The notes: a model not told the origin generated them from the sequence alone. A stretch of 64,000 nucleotides of DNA from Paraburkholderia megapolitana (GCF_007556815.1 NZ_CP041745.1:1398501-1462500), one strand, 5' to 3'; counted from the first letter of the stretch, positions 1 through 11,193 are shown. Numbers and translations: made by a program.

Positions 1-496
1 TCTCGAGGTCGACGCCACGGGTCCACAGCACGACGTTGGTGAAGCCGAATTTTTCGAGGTCGGTCTTGACGACCGGCGTCGGCGCCATCACGGCGAGCGA
101 TGCCTTGTGAAACCAGTGCAGGAAGCGATAGGTCGCGGCCAGCGGAATACCGAAGCGCGCCTGCACGTACTCCGGAAAGCGCGTGTGATACGCGGTCGTG
201 AAGGGCAGCTTGTGCGCGAGCGCATAGCGGCGCGCAGCGAGCCCGAGCGGTCCTTCGGTGGCGATATGCAGCGCGTCGGGCGCGAACTCGTCGATGCGCC
301 GGCTCAGCTTGCGCTTGGGGAACAGCGACAGCAGGATCTCCGGATACGTCGGGCACGGAATCGTTTTGAATTCGAGTGGCGTGAGCAGTTCGACGCGGTG
401 GCCGAGCGCGATGAGCTCCCGCGTGGTGTTCTTCAGCGTACGCACGACGCCGTTGACCTGCGGTTCCCACGCATCGGTGACGATCATGATCTTCAT
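1..496 (-). CDS. Glycosyltransferase, GT4-like (Agt/MgtA type), C-terminus cut by the window
   Basis: The reading frame starts at ATG 496 and runs off the left edge after about 165 codons, so only the N-terminal half is visible. It opens with MKIMIVTDAWEPQVNGVVRT, the usual first strand and glycine loop of GT-B glycosyltransferases that use nucleotide sugars, followed by ITEG/TAYHTRFPEY-type segments typical of the GDP-mannose-dependent mannosyltransferase / diacylglycerol glycosyltransferase (Agt) group. It begins 39 bp after the stop of the metallophosphoesterase gene on the same strand, so the two are probably cotranscribed. In the PlcP-Agt systems known in other proteobacteria, the glycosyltransferase puts a sugar on the diacylglycerol released by PlcP. 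That role here is inferred from the pairing; the donor-binding half is not visible. Confidence 0.8.
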   Translation of the reverse strand, partial: MKIMIVTDAWEPQVNGVVRTLKNTTRELIALGHRVELLTPLEFKTIPCPTYPEILLSLFPKRKLSRRIDEFAPDALHIATEGPLGLAARRYALAHKLPFTTAYHTRFPEYVQARFGIPLAATYRFLHWFHKASLAVMAPTPVVKTDLEKFGFTNVVLWTRGVDLE

Positions 497-535
497 CGGT
501 TCTGGCCCAGTCGGAGTGAATCGGATAAACAGAAG

Positions 536-1477
536 TTACGCGGTGGCGGTGGCTTTCTGCACGCTGGCTTCGGGCGAGCGCATCACGGTCCAGTAGATCA
601 CCTTGAGTTCGCCTTCGAACGTCTCGACGAGTGCGGACAGACTTTCCACCCAGTCGCCGTCGTTGCAGTACAGGACCCCGTCGATGTCGCGGATCTCAGC
701 CTTGTGAATGTGTCCGCAAACCACGCCGTCGCAGCCGCGGCGGCGCGCTTCGTCGGTCATCACGCGTTCGAACGACGAGATGAAGTTCACCGCGTTCTTC
801 ACCTGGTGCTTCAGGTACTGCGACAGCGACCAGTACTGGAAGCCGAAGCGGCTGCGGATGCGGTTGAACCAGCGGTTCAGCACGAGGATCAGCGTGTACA
901 GCGTGTCGCCGAGATAGGCGAGCCACTTCGCGTGCTGGATCACACCGTCGAACAGATCGCCGTGCACGATCCACAGGCGTTTGCCCGCGAGCGTCGTGTG
1001 GAACGCTTCGCCGCGCACGTGGATGTCGCCGAATGCGAGGTCGCAGAACTGCCGCGCGGCTTCGTCGTGATTGCCCGGGATGTAGACGACCTGGGTGCCC
1101 TTGCGCGCCTTGCGCAGGATCTTCTGCACGACGTCGTTATGCGCCTGCGGCCAGTACCAGCCTTTCTTCAGTTGCCAGCCGTCGATGATGTCGCCGACGA
1201 GGTACAGGTACTCGGATTCGTTGTGACGCAGGAAGTCGAGTACATAGGGCGCCTGGCAGCCGCTCGTGCCGAGGTGAAGGTCGGACAGCCAGATGGTCCG
1301 GTAGCGATGCGAGGCTTCGACGTCTTCGTCGTGATGCGCCCCATGCGTGGCGGGTATCTCGGGTGGAAGCGGCAGCGGCAGGGCGCTGCCAGGAGAGGAG
1401 TCTGGGCGGAACGCGACGGGGTCGACGCTCGGGCCAATCTGGCGGAACAGGGAAGTCGCGGACGTTTTGGAGTCCAT
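536..1477 (-). CDS. Calcineurin-like metallophosphoesterase, PlcP-type (annotated elsewhere as LpxH-like)
   Basis: This 313-residue protein carries the complete metallophosphoesterase signature in order: WLSDLHLG, VGDIIDGW, PGNHDE, IVHGDLFD and CGHIHKAE. These are the D-x-H, GD, GNHD, H and GHxH metal ligands. A proline-rich segment of about 60 residues precedes the catalytic domain. The family is often named UDP-2,3-diacylglucosamine diphosphatase. However, the YWPQAHNDVV, NAV-N-(F/Y)I and NDGDWVES segments, together with a glycosyltransferase directly downstream, fit PlcP, the phospholipase C that frees diacylglycerol from phospholipids during phosphate starvation. A Pho-box-like element 45-62 bp upstream supports this. 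A lipid A function cannot be excluded from sequence alone. The ATG at 1477 has no strong ribosome-binding site. Confidence 0.8.
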   Translation of the reverse strand: MDSKTSATSLFRQIGPSVDPVAFRPDSSPGSALPLPLPPEIPATHGAHHDEDVEASHRYRTIWLSDLHLGTSGCQAPYVLDFLRHNESEYLYLVGDIIDGWQLKKGWYWPQAHNDVVQKILRKARKGTQVVYIPGNHDEAARQFCDLAFGDIHVRGEAFHTTLAGKRLWIVHGDLFDGVIQHAKWLAYLGDTLYTLILVLNRWFNRIRSRFGFQYWSLSQYLKHQVKNAVNFISSFERVMTDEARRRGCDGVVCGHIHKAEIRDIDGVLYCNDGDWVESLSALVETFEGELKVIYWTVMRSPEASVQKATATA

Positions 1478-1521
1478 GGCTCACGCGTCGAGTTGCAGTA
1501 CCCGCATTGCGCCATTGGCAC

Positions 1522-1539
1522 GTGACTGTGCCGTGACAG
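1522..1539 (-). promoter_or_regulatory. Pho-box-like direct repeat upstream of the PlcP-like gene
   Basis: Read on the minus strand, two 7-base units, CTGTCAC and CAGTCAC, are separated by GGCA. The PhoB consensus is two CTGTCAT units with a 4-base spacer, so the first unit matches 6 of 7 and the second 5 of 7. The same bases lie in a perfect inverted repeat (9-bp arms 1521-1529 and 1536-1544, 6-base loop), so a hairpin or a different dimeric regulator is an alternative. No convincing -10 element is visible downstream. Confidence 0.45.
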
Positions 1540-1634
1540 TCACGAGAAGTTCTTATTACGCTGTCTCGCTTGTGCGACGGTGCGGCGGGGGAAACTCGGA
1601 CGTGTGGATGTAATAAACCGCGAACGACAGTGGA

Positions 1635-2156
1635 CTAACGCGTCGCCGTGATGATCCGCGTGCCGGCCAGCCGGTCGTGCAGGAATTGCCGTTGCGTGCC
1701 GAACAGCCCGCTCGCCGCCCAGATGACGAACCACACCCCGGCGATCATCAAGGTCTGCGGCAGCTTGAGCCCGAGCAGCGGATGCAGCGCGAGCGGTGGC
1801 AGGAACCACAGCCACGCGAGCACATAGCGTGCGATCGCACGCACCGCCGACAGCGGCGCGCCTTCTGTATCGACGACGCGCAGACGCCAGGTTTTCATCG
1901 GTAGCGTCTGGCCGCCGTGGGTCCAGAACCAGACGAAGTACGCACCGACGACAAACCCGATCCACGCCGCCAGCAGGTTGTGATGCGTGAGGCCGTTGCG
2001 CTGCTGCGTCAACGTGCTGAACAGGTAGCCCGCGATGAACACGATGCCGAACAGGATCACGCCTTCATAGGCCATCGTGGCGAGTCGGCGCCGCACGGTC
2101 GGTGCGATGAAGGTGGTTGCGGGCAAGACGGAGACAGTGGCGGAAGAGTCGGTCAC
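1635..2156 (-). CDS. RDD family membrane protein
   Basis: A 173-residue integral membrane protein of the RDD family. The start of the domain (RRRLATMAYEG) is followed by hydrophobic segments at roughly residues 30-47, 62-78, 108-125 and 134-155. The C-terminal motif FLHDRLAGTRII holds the conserved Asp-Arg pair. RDD proteins are poorly understood; some have been linked to sodium/proton exchange, and no specific role can be read here. It is the last gene of a four-gene minus-strand operon, starting 22 bp after the stop of the DUF3106 gene. Confidence 0.8.
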   Translation of the reverse strand: MTDSSATVSVLPATTFIAPTVRRRLATMAYEGVILFGIVFIAGYLFSTLTQQRNGLTHHNLLAAWIGFVVGAYFVWFWTHGGQTLPMKTWRLRVVDTEGAPLSAVRAIARYVLAWLWFLPPLALHPLLGLKLPQTLMIAGVWFVIWAASGLFGTQRQFLHDRLAGTRIITATR

Positions 2157-2178
2157 GAGCGAGAGCGGAGGGAACGGA

Positions 2179-2925
2179 TCAGGAGCCGTTGAAAATGGAC
2201 GGCGCCTCGGACGGCGAAACCGGAATCGGCGTCGCGGGCACGAAGCTTCCCGCGTTCGGAATGGCCGGAGCGCCCGGCAGCAGAGCGCCCGCTCCCGATG
2301 CGCCGTTAGCCGGCAGCACGCCGCTGGCGCCGCGTTGCTTCGCGTCGATCAGACGGTCGAGATCGGTGACTTCGCTCTTGCCGGAAGGCGGCGCGCTGAC
2401 GACGCTCGGCCGCCGCTTGTGCTCGCTGGCGGCGAGGCGCTCCTTCTGTTCTTCCGGCAATTGCTCGTAGGCCTTCCACGCTTTCTGACGCGCCTCGCGC
2501 GGCAGTTCTTTGGAGACCTGGTAATTTTCGCGGGCGACGCGCCGCTGCTCCGGGGTCATCCGGGCCCATTCGGTCATGCGGTCATGCAGCTGCTTTTGCG
2601 CGTCTGGCGAGAGCTTCGAATAGCGCGAGGCGATTTTCAGCCACTTGCGGCGACGCGCGTCGCTGAAGGTATCCCACTGGCTTTCAAACGGTGCGAGCGC
2701 GAGGTGTTCGGCATTGCTCAGGCGCGACCACGCGAGCGGATTGTTGTTGCTCGGTAGACGGGGAAGTTCGACGGATAGCGACGGCGTGCCCTGTTTCACA
2801 GGCGGCACGCCTGGCGAAGCCGCCCGGGGCGAGCTCGGATAGAAGCGCGGATAGGTGGCGGCGAACGCCACCAGGGCCGCGATTGCGCATCCGAAGACAA
2901 CGGCGAGGCCGCGCTTGTAACTCAC
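2179..2925 (-). CDS. DUF3106 protein, membrane-anchored and probably periplasmic
   Basis: The gene starts at GTG 2925, preceded at a good distance by GGGAGA. The 248-residue product has one N-terminal hydrophobic segment (about residues 8-25) acting as signal peptide or anchor, a proline-rich linker, and a charged helical domain with repeated RxKWLKIA, LSPDAQKQLHDR and MTPEQRRVAREN motifs. This is the DUF3106 pattern, and it recalls the LTxxQ-like helices of CpxP/Spy-type periplasmic proteins. The C-terminal 90 residues are rich in Ser, Pro, Ala and Gly. It sits between the DUF3619 gene (16 bp) and the RDD gene (22 bp). The biochemical role is unknown; an envelope-stress or chaperone role is inference from the motif style and the neighbouring sigma factor. 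Confidence 0.75.
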   Translation of the reverse strand: MSYKRGLAVVFGCAIAALVAFAATYPRFYPSSPRAASPGVPPVKQGTPSLSVELPRLPSNNNPLAWSRLSNAEHLALAPFESQWDTFSDARRRKWLKIASRYSKLSPDAQKQLHDRMTEWARMTPEQRRVARENYQVSKELPREARQKAWKAYEQLPEEQKERLAASEHKRRPSVVSAPPSGKSEVTDLDRLIDAKQRGASGVLPANGASGAGALLPGAPAIPNAGSFVPATPIPVSPSEAPSIFNGS

Positions 2926-2941
2926 CCGTAGAGTCTCCCGC

Positions 2942-3364
2942 TCAGCGCGCGCGCGAAAGATACGCGTTGAAACCGTGATCGAGATATGCGTTGAGCGGCA
3001 GATCGTCGCTCAGCATGGCTGCATCGATGTCCGCGAGTTCCGCGGTGCGTTGCTGGTCTTCCCAGTAGCCGATCGCCACGAGGCCGACCACCAGTGCGAC
3101 GAGCGGCCACGCAAGCGCGAAGCGGCGCAGCCGCGACGGACGATGTTGCGGGCCCGGTACAGGACCCGCCGCCGGCATCCCGGCGAAAGCCGGCACGAAC
3201 ACAGGTGCAGCCACCGGTTCCGGTTTTCTGCGGGCGAGGGCAGTACGACGCGCGAGAGCGAGTCGATCGACGGTAGCGGGCGGGATGCCGGCGGCGCTTT
3301 CGTCCAGCGCACGACGCACCTGCCGCGCAAACTCGAGTTCTTTAGTTTCGAGAGCGGAGCTCAT
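2942..3364 (-). CDS. DUF3619 single-pass membrane protein, candidate anti-sigma factor
   Basis: A 140-residue protein with a soluble helical N-terminus (residues 1-50), a proline-rich linker, one hydrophobic helix (about residues 86-103, RFALAWPLVALVVGLVAIGY) and a short C-terminal tail ending in an LNAYLDHGFNAYL motif. Its ATG overlaps the sigma factor stop by four bases (ATGA), indicating translational coupling. A small cytoplasmic domain plus one membrane helix, encoded just after an ECF-type sigma factor, is the classic arrangement of an anti-sigma factor. No zinc-binding HxxxCxxC motif is present, so if it is an anti-sigma factor it is not of the ZAS type. The family itself is uncharacterised. 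Confidence 0.7.
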   Translation of the reverse strand: MSSALETKELEFARQVRRALDESAAGIPPATVDRLALARRTALARRKPEPVAAPVFVPAFAGMPAAGPVPGPQHRPSRLRRFALAWPLVALVVGLVAIGYWEDQQRTAELADIDAAMLSDDLPLNAYLDHGFNAYLSRAR

Positions 3365-3924
3365 AGCGTAATTCCTTTGGCCTTGAGCGCGTGCGCCAGC
3401 GTGTGAGTGGCCCGGGAGCAGTGCGTTTTCACGCTGCCTTCGGAGCAGCCCATTGCGGCGGCAGTCTCGGCGACATCCATATCCTCCCAGTAACGCATCA
3501 GAAACGCCTCCCGTTGACGTGCCGGTAACTTTTGGATCTCGTCGTCGATCAACTGCAGGATCTGTTCGCGTTCGATTTTCTGCTCGCCGCTTTCGGCGCC
3601 GACCGAACCATCCTGGGACTCGAACGTTTCGAGCAGGTCGAATTCGTCATCGTCGGCGCTGCCGAGCGACGAAAACAGACTGACCCACGTGTTGCGCACC
3701 TTCTGGCGACGGAAATAGTCATGCGTCGCATTCTGGAGAATACGCTGAAACAGCAGCGGCAACTCGGCAGCAGGACGGTCGGCGTATTTTTCGGCGAGCT
3801 TGATCATCGCATCCTGCACGATATCGAGCGCGGCGTCGTCGTCCCGCACGGCGTAGACCGTTTGCTTGAACGCGCGCCTTTCGACGCCCGCCAGAAAGTC
3901 GGCGAGTTCCTTGTCTGATGCCAT
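3361..3924 (-). CDS. RNA polymerase sigma factor, ECF-like sigma-70 family
   Basis: A 187-residue protein with a region 2 domain (about residues 15-80: ALDIVQDAMIKLAEKY, LFQRILQNATHDYFRR) and a region 4 helix-turn-helix (about residues 132-180: LPARQREAFLMRYWEDMDVA, MGCSEGSVKTHCSRA). An acidic linker of about 45 residues joins them. The size and two-domain form match ECF sigma factors, which redirect RNA polymerase in response to envelope or other stress. It heads the four-gene operon sigma-DUF3619-DUF3106-RDD, overlapping DUF3619 by four bases. The operon diverges from ilvI across a 457-bp gap. The target promoters are unknown, and autoregulation is likely but not shown. Confidence 0.9.
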   Translation of the reverse strand: MASDKELADFLAGVERRAFKQTVYAVRDDDAALDIVQDAMIKLAEKYADRPAAELPLLFQRILQNATHDYFRRQKVRNTWVSLFSSLGSADDDEFDLLETFESQDGSVGAESGEQKIEREQILQLIDDEIQKLPARQREAFLMRYWEDMDVAETAAAMGCSEGSVKTHCSRATHTLAHALKAKGITL

Positions 3925-4381
3925 CCGTTGGGGATTAGCGCAGCGAGCGTGCGCGTAAACGTTCGAAAAATGTCGTAAAACCCGCGGATGCTAGCAAATT
4001 TTCGCGGTGCCGGGTTGGAACACCGCACCAACAGCCCCTGCTGATGGGTGTCGCGAAAGAAAAACGAAAGCGTACGGTAAGTTGCGCAGTTGTGCTGAGG
4101 CCACTTGTAACACACCGACAAATGCGCCCAGACACGTGCCGATCGCGCTTATTACCGGCTTTCGCGCGCTTTACGCCGCGTTGCCGCAAAAAACGGCAAC
4201 AATGACTTGACCGCGACACGAGCAGCAGATATCGTCGCTGGTTCGCAACATAAGTGACTGTCTCAATTGAGGTGTAGCCCAAGAAGCTCGCCTGTCAACT
4301 GGACGCGCCGCTTGAACCCGAGCCACAAGCCCGGCAGAGAGCACCCGATCAATTTTTTGCCGAAAATTCGAAAGGTGAATA
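3925..4381. other. 457-bp divergent intergenic region between the sigma factor and ilvI
   Basis: No convincing gene is present. It must hold promoters for both the sigma-factor operon and the ilv operon. The half nearest ilvI contains the candidate promoter listed separately. I looked for a branched-chain-rich leader peptide with an attenuator hairpin and T-run and found none. A ribosome-binding site (AAAGGTGA) lies just before ilvI. Confidence 0.6.
4207..4235 (+). promoter_or_regulatory. Candidate sigma-70 promoter for ilvI
   Basis: TTGACC at 4207-4212 and TATCGT at 4230-4235 are separated by 17 bases. The -35 matches 5 of 6 and the -10 matches 4 of 6. Transcription from here would give a leader of roughly 140 bases before the ilvI ATG. 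Confidence 0.4.
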
Positions 4382-6145
<1,764 letters not shown>

Positions 6146-6275
6146 CGCGGCGCGCCGCGCGAAGCCCCGTGTCCGCGTCTTCATAAAAGACGCGCTCACA
6201 CGAAGGCGGCGCGGAGCGTTTGCAACAGGTTGCTCATCGACTCTGGATTAACCGGAAAACACGCGAGAACGCACT

Positions 6276-6767
6276 ATGAGACACATTATTTCCGTGCTGC
6301 TGGAAAACGAACCGGGCGCGCTGTCGCGCGTGGTCGGTCTTTTTTCCGCACGCGGCTACAACATCGAAACCTTGACGGTGGCCCCGACCGAAGACCATTC
6401 GCTGTCGCGCATGACCATCGTTTCCATTGGCTCGGACGACGTGATCGAACAGATCACGAAGCATCTGAACCGCCTGATCGAGGTGGTGAAAGTGGTCGAC
6501 CTGACTGAGGGCGCCCACATCGAGCGCGAGCTGATGTTGATCAAGGTAAGGGCGGTCGGCAAGGAGCGTGAAGAGATGAAACGGATGGCGGATATTTTCC
6601 GCGGCCGCATCATCGACGTCACCGAAAAGACCTATACGATCGAACTGACGGGCGCGAGCGACAAGCTCGACGCATTCCTCGAAGGACTCGACGCCACTGC
6701 GATTCTCGAAACTGTCCGCACCGGCGGCTCGGGTATCGGGCGCGGCGAGCGCATTCTGAAGGTGTGA
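6276..6767 (+). CDS. ilvH: Acetolactate synthase small (regulatory) subunit
   Basis: A 163-residue protein of standard length. The N-terminal ACT domain (MRHIISVLLENEPGALSRVV, RGYNIETLTVAPTED) binds valine for feedback inhibition. The C-terminal half (EREEMKRMADIFRGRIIDVT, LDAFLEGL) is the second small-subunit domain that activates the large subunit. It lies 130 bp after ilvI and 123 bp before ilvC on the same strand, as in most betaproteobacteria. It would control the first committed step of the pathway through allostery. Confidence 0.97.
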   Translation: MRHIISVLLENEPGALSRVVGLFSARGYNIETLTVAPTEDHSLSRMTIVSIGSDDVIEQITKHLNRLIEVVKVVDLTEGAHIERELMLIKVRAVGKEREEMKRMADIFRGRIIDVTEKTYTIELTGASDKLDAFLEGLDATAILETVRTGGSGIGRGERILKV

Positions 6768-6783
6768 CGTCGTATCGATCGAA

Positions 6784-6819
6784 GCCGGGGTGCGTATCAA
6801 CTGTATCCGCACACCCGGC
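6784..6819 (+). other. Imperfect hairpin in the ilvH-ilvC gap
   Basis: GCCGGG-g-TGCG (6784-6794) can pair with CGCA-ca-CCCGGC (6808-6819), leaving a small internal loop. No T-run follows, so it is not an obvious terminator. It may be an mRNA processing or stability element within the operon. Confidence 0.4.
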
Positions 6820-6833
6820 CGTGCAGCACATAA

Positions 6834-7907
<1,074 letters not shown>

Positions 7908-7926
7908 GGCTGTACGCCGCTTCGGT

Positions 7927-7954
7927 CCGGTGCGCAAGAAGTCTTGCGCACCGG
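7927..7954. repeat. Perfect 13-bp inverted repeat after ilvC
   Basis: CCGGTGCGCAAGA (7927-7939) and TCTTGCGCACCGG (7942-7954) are exact inverted copies, separated by two bases. No T-run follows. It stands 11 bp before the ilvC terminator and may protect the 3' end of the ilv mRNA or serve as a protein-binding dyad. Confidence 0.7.
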
Positions 7955-7965
7955 TTCGCGCAAAA

Positions 7966-8000
7966 AGCCGTCCAGGCGTGCTGAACCCTGGACGGCTTTT
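7966..8000 (+). terminator. Rho-independent terminator after ilvC
   Basis: An 11-bp perfect stem, AGCCGTCCAGG (7966-7976) with CCTGGACGGCT (7987-7997), a 10-base loop and a short T-run. An A-run precedes the stem, so it could also work on the opposite strand. It separates ilvIHC from psd. Confidence 0.85.
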
Positions 8001-8037
8001 GCTATCCTACGGTTTTACAAAAATACAGAAGCCAATC

Positions 8038-8676
8038 ATGAATTACCCTCATCCGATCATTGCGCGCGAAGGCTGGCCGTTTATCGCTATCGCAGCCGTT
8101 GCCGCGCTGCTGATCCATGCCGTCGCGGGGTTTGGCTTCGCATGGATCTTCTGGCTGCTGCTGATCTTCGTGGTGCAGTTCTTCCGCGATCCGGCGCGAC
8201 CCATTCCCACCCAGGCGAATGCGGTGCTGTGCCCGGCCGACGGCCGTATCGTCGCGGTCGAAACCACCCGTGACCCGTACGCCAATCGCGATGCGCTGAA
8301 GATCAGCGTGTTCATGAACGTGTTCAACGTCCATTCGCAACGCTCGCCGGTGGACGGCGCGATCTCGAAGGTCGAATATTTTCCGGGCGCGTATCTGAAC
8401 GCGGCCGTCGATAAAGCCTCGCTAGAAAACGAACGTAACGCGGTCGTCATCAATACGGCCAGCGGCCACACGGTCACGTCGGTGCAGATCGCCGGTTTGA
8501 TCGCGCGCCGCATCCTTTGCTACGTGCGGGCGGGCGAACCGCTCACGCGCGGCCAGCGCTACGGCTTCATCCGCTTCGGTTCGCGGGTCGACGTGTATCT
8601 GCCGGTCGGCAGCCGTCCGCGCGTCTCGATCGGCGAAAAGGTCTCTGCCTCGTCGACGATCCTCGCCGAACTATAA
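8038..8676 (+). CDS. psd: Phosphatidylserine decarboxylase (short form)
   Basis: A 212-residue proenzyme that decarboxylates phosphatidylserine to phosphatidylethanolamine at the inner membrane. Two close hydrophobic helices lie at residues 15-50 ([20 protein letters not shown]). The catalytic domain contains [26 protein letters not shown] and the self-cleavage site [10 protein letters not shown], where Gly-Ser is split to form the pyruvoyl group (usual motif LGST). ATG 8038 matches homologues; in-frame upstream codons fall inside the ilvC terminator. It is followed after 20 bp by pssA, the preceding enzyme of the pathway. Confidence 0.95.
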   Translation: MNYPHPIIAREGWPFIAIAAVAALLIHAVAGFGFAWIFWLLLIFVVQFFRDPARPIPTQANAVLCPADGRIVAVETTRDPYANRDALKISVFMNVFNVHSQRSPVDGAISKVEYFPGAYLNAAVDKASLENERNAVVINTASGHTVTSVQIAGLIARRILCYVRAGEPLTRGQRYGFIRFGSRVDVYLPVGSRPRVSIGEKVSASSTILAEL

Positions 8677-8696
8677 GTCGGCATAAGGAGCTTTCG

Positions 8697-9569
8697 ATGG
8701 CCGCATTCAAACCGCGCCGGCCCCGTCGCAGCGGCGCTCCGCTGCCGCGACCGTTCCGCCGCAACAAGCCGGTCGGGCCGGAGCCGGTCGTATCGGACAG
8801 CCGCCGGGCAGCGCGCCAGCAGTTCCTGCGCAAGCGCGGCATCTATCTGTTGCCCAATGCGTTCACGACCGCTGCGCTCTTTTGCGGCTTTTTCGCCGTC
8901 GTGCAGGCGATGAACGTGCGCTTCGAAATCGCGGCGATCGCGATCTTCGTCGCGATGGTGCTCGACGGTATGGATGGTCGCGTTGCGCGCATGACGCACA
9001 CGCAAAGCGCGTTCGGCGAGCAGTTCGACAGCCTGTCGGACATGGTCTCGTTCGGTGTCGCGCCCGCGCTCGTAATGTACGAGTGGGTCCTGAAGGACCT
9101 GGGGCGCTGGGGCTGGCTCGCAGCGTTCGTCTACTGCGCCGGTGCGGCGCTGCGGCTCGCGCGTTTCAACGCGAACATCGGCGTCGTCGACAAGCGCTTC
9201 TTCCAGGGGATGCCGAGCCCGGCCGCCGCAGCCTTGATCGCCGGCTTCGTCTGGCTCGCCACCGACAACCGCGTCCCGCTCCAGCTCGTCTGGCTGCCGT
9301 GGGTCGCCTTCGCGCTGACCGTCTACGCAGGCGTGACGATGGTGTCGAATGCGCCGTTCTACAGCGGCAAGGCGCTCGATGTCCGGCACCGCGTGCCGTT
9401 CGCGGCCATCCTGCTCGTCGTGGTCGCGTTCGTGCTCGTGTCGTCCGATCCGCCGTTGATGTTGTTCGGCCTGTTCGTGCTGTACGGCCTGTCGGGTTAC
9501 GTGTTCTGGGCGTGGCAAACCGTGCGCGGCCGTCTGAATCCGGCCCGCTCGTCGCAACGCGAACACTGA
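8697..9569 (+). CDS. pssA: CDP-diacylglycerol--serine O-phosphatidyltransferase
   Basis: A 290-residue integral membrane enzyme that makes phosphatidylserine from CDP-diacylglycerol and serine. The CDP-alcohol phosphotransferase motif D-G-x2-A-R-x8-G-x3-D-x3-D is complete ([19 protein letters not shown], then SLSD). A basic, unstructured N-terminus of about 45 residues ([20 protein letters not shown]) precedes about eight membrane helices. ATG 8697 follows AAGGAG at ideal distance. It sits directly after psd, so both steps to phosphatidylethanolamine are cotranscribed, and 79 bp before leuA. Confidence 0.96.
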   Translation: MAAFKPRRPRRSGAPLPRPFRRNKPVGPEPVVSDSRRAARQQFLRKRGIYLLPNAFTTAALFCGFFAVVQAMNVRFEIAAIAIFVAMVLDGMDGRVARMTHTQSAFGEQFDSLSDMVSFGVAPALVMYEWVLKDLGRWGWLAAFVYCAGAALRLARFNANIGVVDKRFFQGMPSPAAAALIAGFVWLATDNRVPLQLVWLPWVAFALTVYAGVTMVSNAPFYSGKALDVRHRVPFAAILLVVVAFVLVSSDPPLMLFGLFVLYGLSGYVFWAWQTVRGRLNPARSSQREH

Positions 9570-9648
9570 GCGGCGCGCCTGCGGTGGCGTGAGCACCCGA
9601 ATTCCATCTTTACTATTATTCCTAGACGATCCCCCACGGAGCCCAGAC

Positions 9649-11193
9649 ATGGCAGACAAGCTCATCATTTTCGACACGACGTTGCGCGACGGCGAACAGT
9701 CGCCCGGTGCGTCGATGACGAAGGAAGAAAAAATCCGTATCGCGAAGCAGCTTGAGCGGATGAAGGTCGACGTGATCGAAGCCGGCTTCGCGGCCAGTTC
9801 GAACGGCGATTTCGATTCGATCCACACGATCGCGTCGATGATCAAGGACAGCACGGTGTGTTCGCTCGCTCGCGCGAACGACAAGGACATCCAGCGCGCG
9901 GCCGACGCGTTGCAACCCGCCGATCACTTCCGTATCCATACGTTTATCGCAACGTCGCCGTTGCACATGGAAAAGAAGCTGCGCATGACACCGGACCAGG
10001 TGTTCGAGCAGGCAAAGCTTGCCGTGCGCTTCGCCCGCAAGTTCACCGACGACGTCGAGTTCTCGCCGGAAGACGGCAGCCGCTCCGACCTCGACTTTCT
10101 GTGCCGCGTGCTGGAAGCAGTGATCGCCGAAGGCGCGACGACCATCAATATCGCCGACACCGTCGGCTACGGCGTGCCGGAACTGTACGGCAATCTCGTG
10201 AAGACACTGCGCGAACGCATTCCGAATTCGGACAAGGCGGTGTTTTCCGTGCACTGCCATAACGATCTCGGGATGGCGGTGGCGAATTCGCTGGCGGGCG
10301 TGCAGATCGGCGGCGCGAGGCAGGTGGAATGCACGATCAACGGGCTCGGCGAGCGCGCGGGCAATACGTCGCTCGAAGAAATCGTGATGGCCGTGCGTAC
10401 GCGCAAGGACTACTTCGGCCTCGAACTCGGCATCGACACGACGCAGATCGTGCCGGCGTCGAAGCTCGTGTCGCAGATCACCGGTTTCGTCGTGCAACCG
10501 AACAAGGCCGTAGTCGGTGCAAATGCGTTTGCGCACGCGTCCGGGATTCACCAGGACGGCGTGCTGAAGGCGCGCGATACCTACGAAATCATGCGTGCCG
10601 AAGACGTGGGCTGGAGCGCGAACAAGATCGTGCTCGGCAAGCTGTCGGGCCGCAATGCATTCAAGCAGCGTTTGCAGGAACTGGGTATTTCGCTCGACAG
10701 CGAAGGCGAGTTGAACGCCGCGTTCGCGCGCTTCAAGGAACTCGCGGACCGCAAGGCCGAGATCTTCGACGAGGACATCATCGCGATCGTCACTGAAGAG
10801 TCCGCTGAAGCGCAGGAAAAGGAACACTACAAATTCGTCTCGCTGTCGCAGCATTCGGAAACCGGCGAACAGCCGCAGGCGCGGATCGTGTTTTCGGTCG
10901 ACGGCAAGGAAGTGGCCGGCGACGCGAAGGGTAACGGCCCCGTCGACGCGACGCTGAACGCGATCGAATCGGAAGTGGGCAGCGGTTCCGAGTTGCTGCT
11001 GTACTCGGTGAACGCGATCACGACCGGCACCCAGGCGCAGGGCGAAGTGACGGTGCGGTTGTCGAAGGGCGGTCGCATCGTGAACGGCGTCGGGACCGAT
11101 CCGGATATCGTCGCCGCTTCGGCGAAGGCGTATATCTCCGCGCTCAACAAGCTGTATTCGAACGTCGACAAGCTGAACCCGCAGCGTTCGTAA
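9649..11193 (+). CDS. leuA: 2-isopropylmalate synthase
   Basis: A 514-residue enzyme that condenses acetyl-CoA with 2-oxoisovalerate, the first committed step to leucine. The catalytic TIM barrel opens with [16 protein letters not shown] and has the metal-binding HxH in [11 protein letters not shown] and the GLGERAGN loop. The C-terminal third (from about residue 390) is the LeuA dimerisation domain that senses leucine. ATG 9649 is chosen because homologues start at [11 protein letters not shown] and GGAG lies upstream; a longer in-frame reading from 9589 lacks support. A strong terminator follows. Confidence 0.97.
   Translation: MADKLIIFDTTLRDGEQSPGASMTKEEKIRIAKQLERMKVDVIEAGFAASSNGDFDSIHTIASMIKDSTVCSLARANDKDIQRAADALQPADHFRIHTFIATSPLHMEKKLRMTPDQVFEQAKLAVRFARKFTDDVEFSPEDGSRSDLDFLCRVLEAVIAEGATTINIADTVGYGVPELYGNLVKTLRERIPNSDKAVFSVHCHNDLGMAVANSLAGVQIGGARQVECTINGLGERAGNTSLEEIVMAVRTRKDYFGLELGIDTTQIVPASKLVSQITGFVVQPNKAVVGANAFAHASGIHQDGVLKARDTYEIMRAEDVGWSANKIVLGKLSGRNAFKQRLQELGISLDSEGELNAAFARFKELADRKAEIFDEDIIAIVTEESAEAQEKEHYKFVSLSQHSETGEQPQARIVFSVDGKEVAGDAKGNGPVDATLNAIESEVGSGSELLLYSVNAITTGTQAQGEVTVRLSKGGRIVNGVGTDPDIVAASAKAYISALNKLYSNVDKLNPQRS

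Noticed and set aside
107..1525. Long plus-strand open frame opposite the phosphoesterase and glycosyltransferase genes
   Set aside because: It is antisense to two genes with intact catalytic motifs; the translation is Arg/Asp/Val-rich with no domain, as expected from high-GC shadow frames.
3925..4381. Attenuator or leader peptide controlling ilvI
   Set aside because: No short frame rich in Val/Leu/Ile with a following hairpin and T-run was found.
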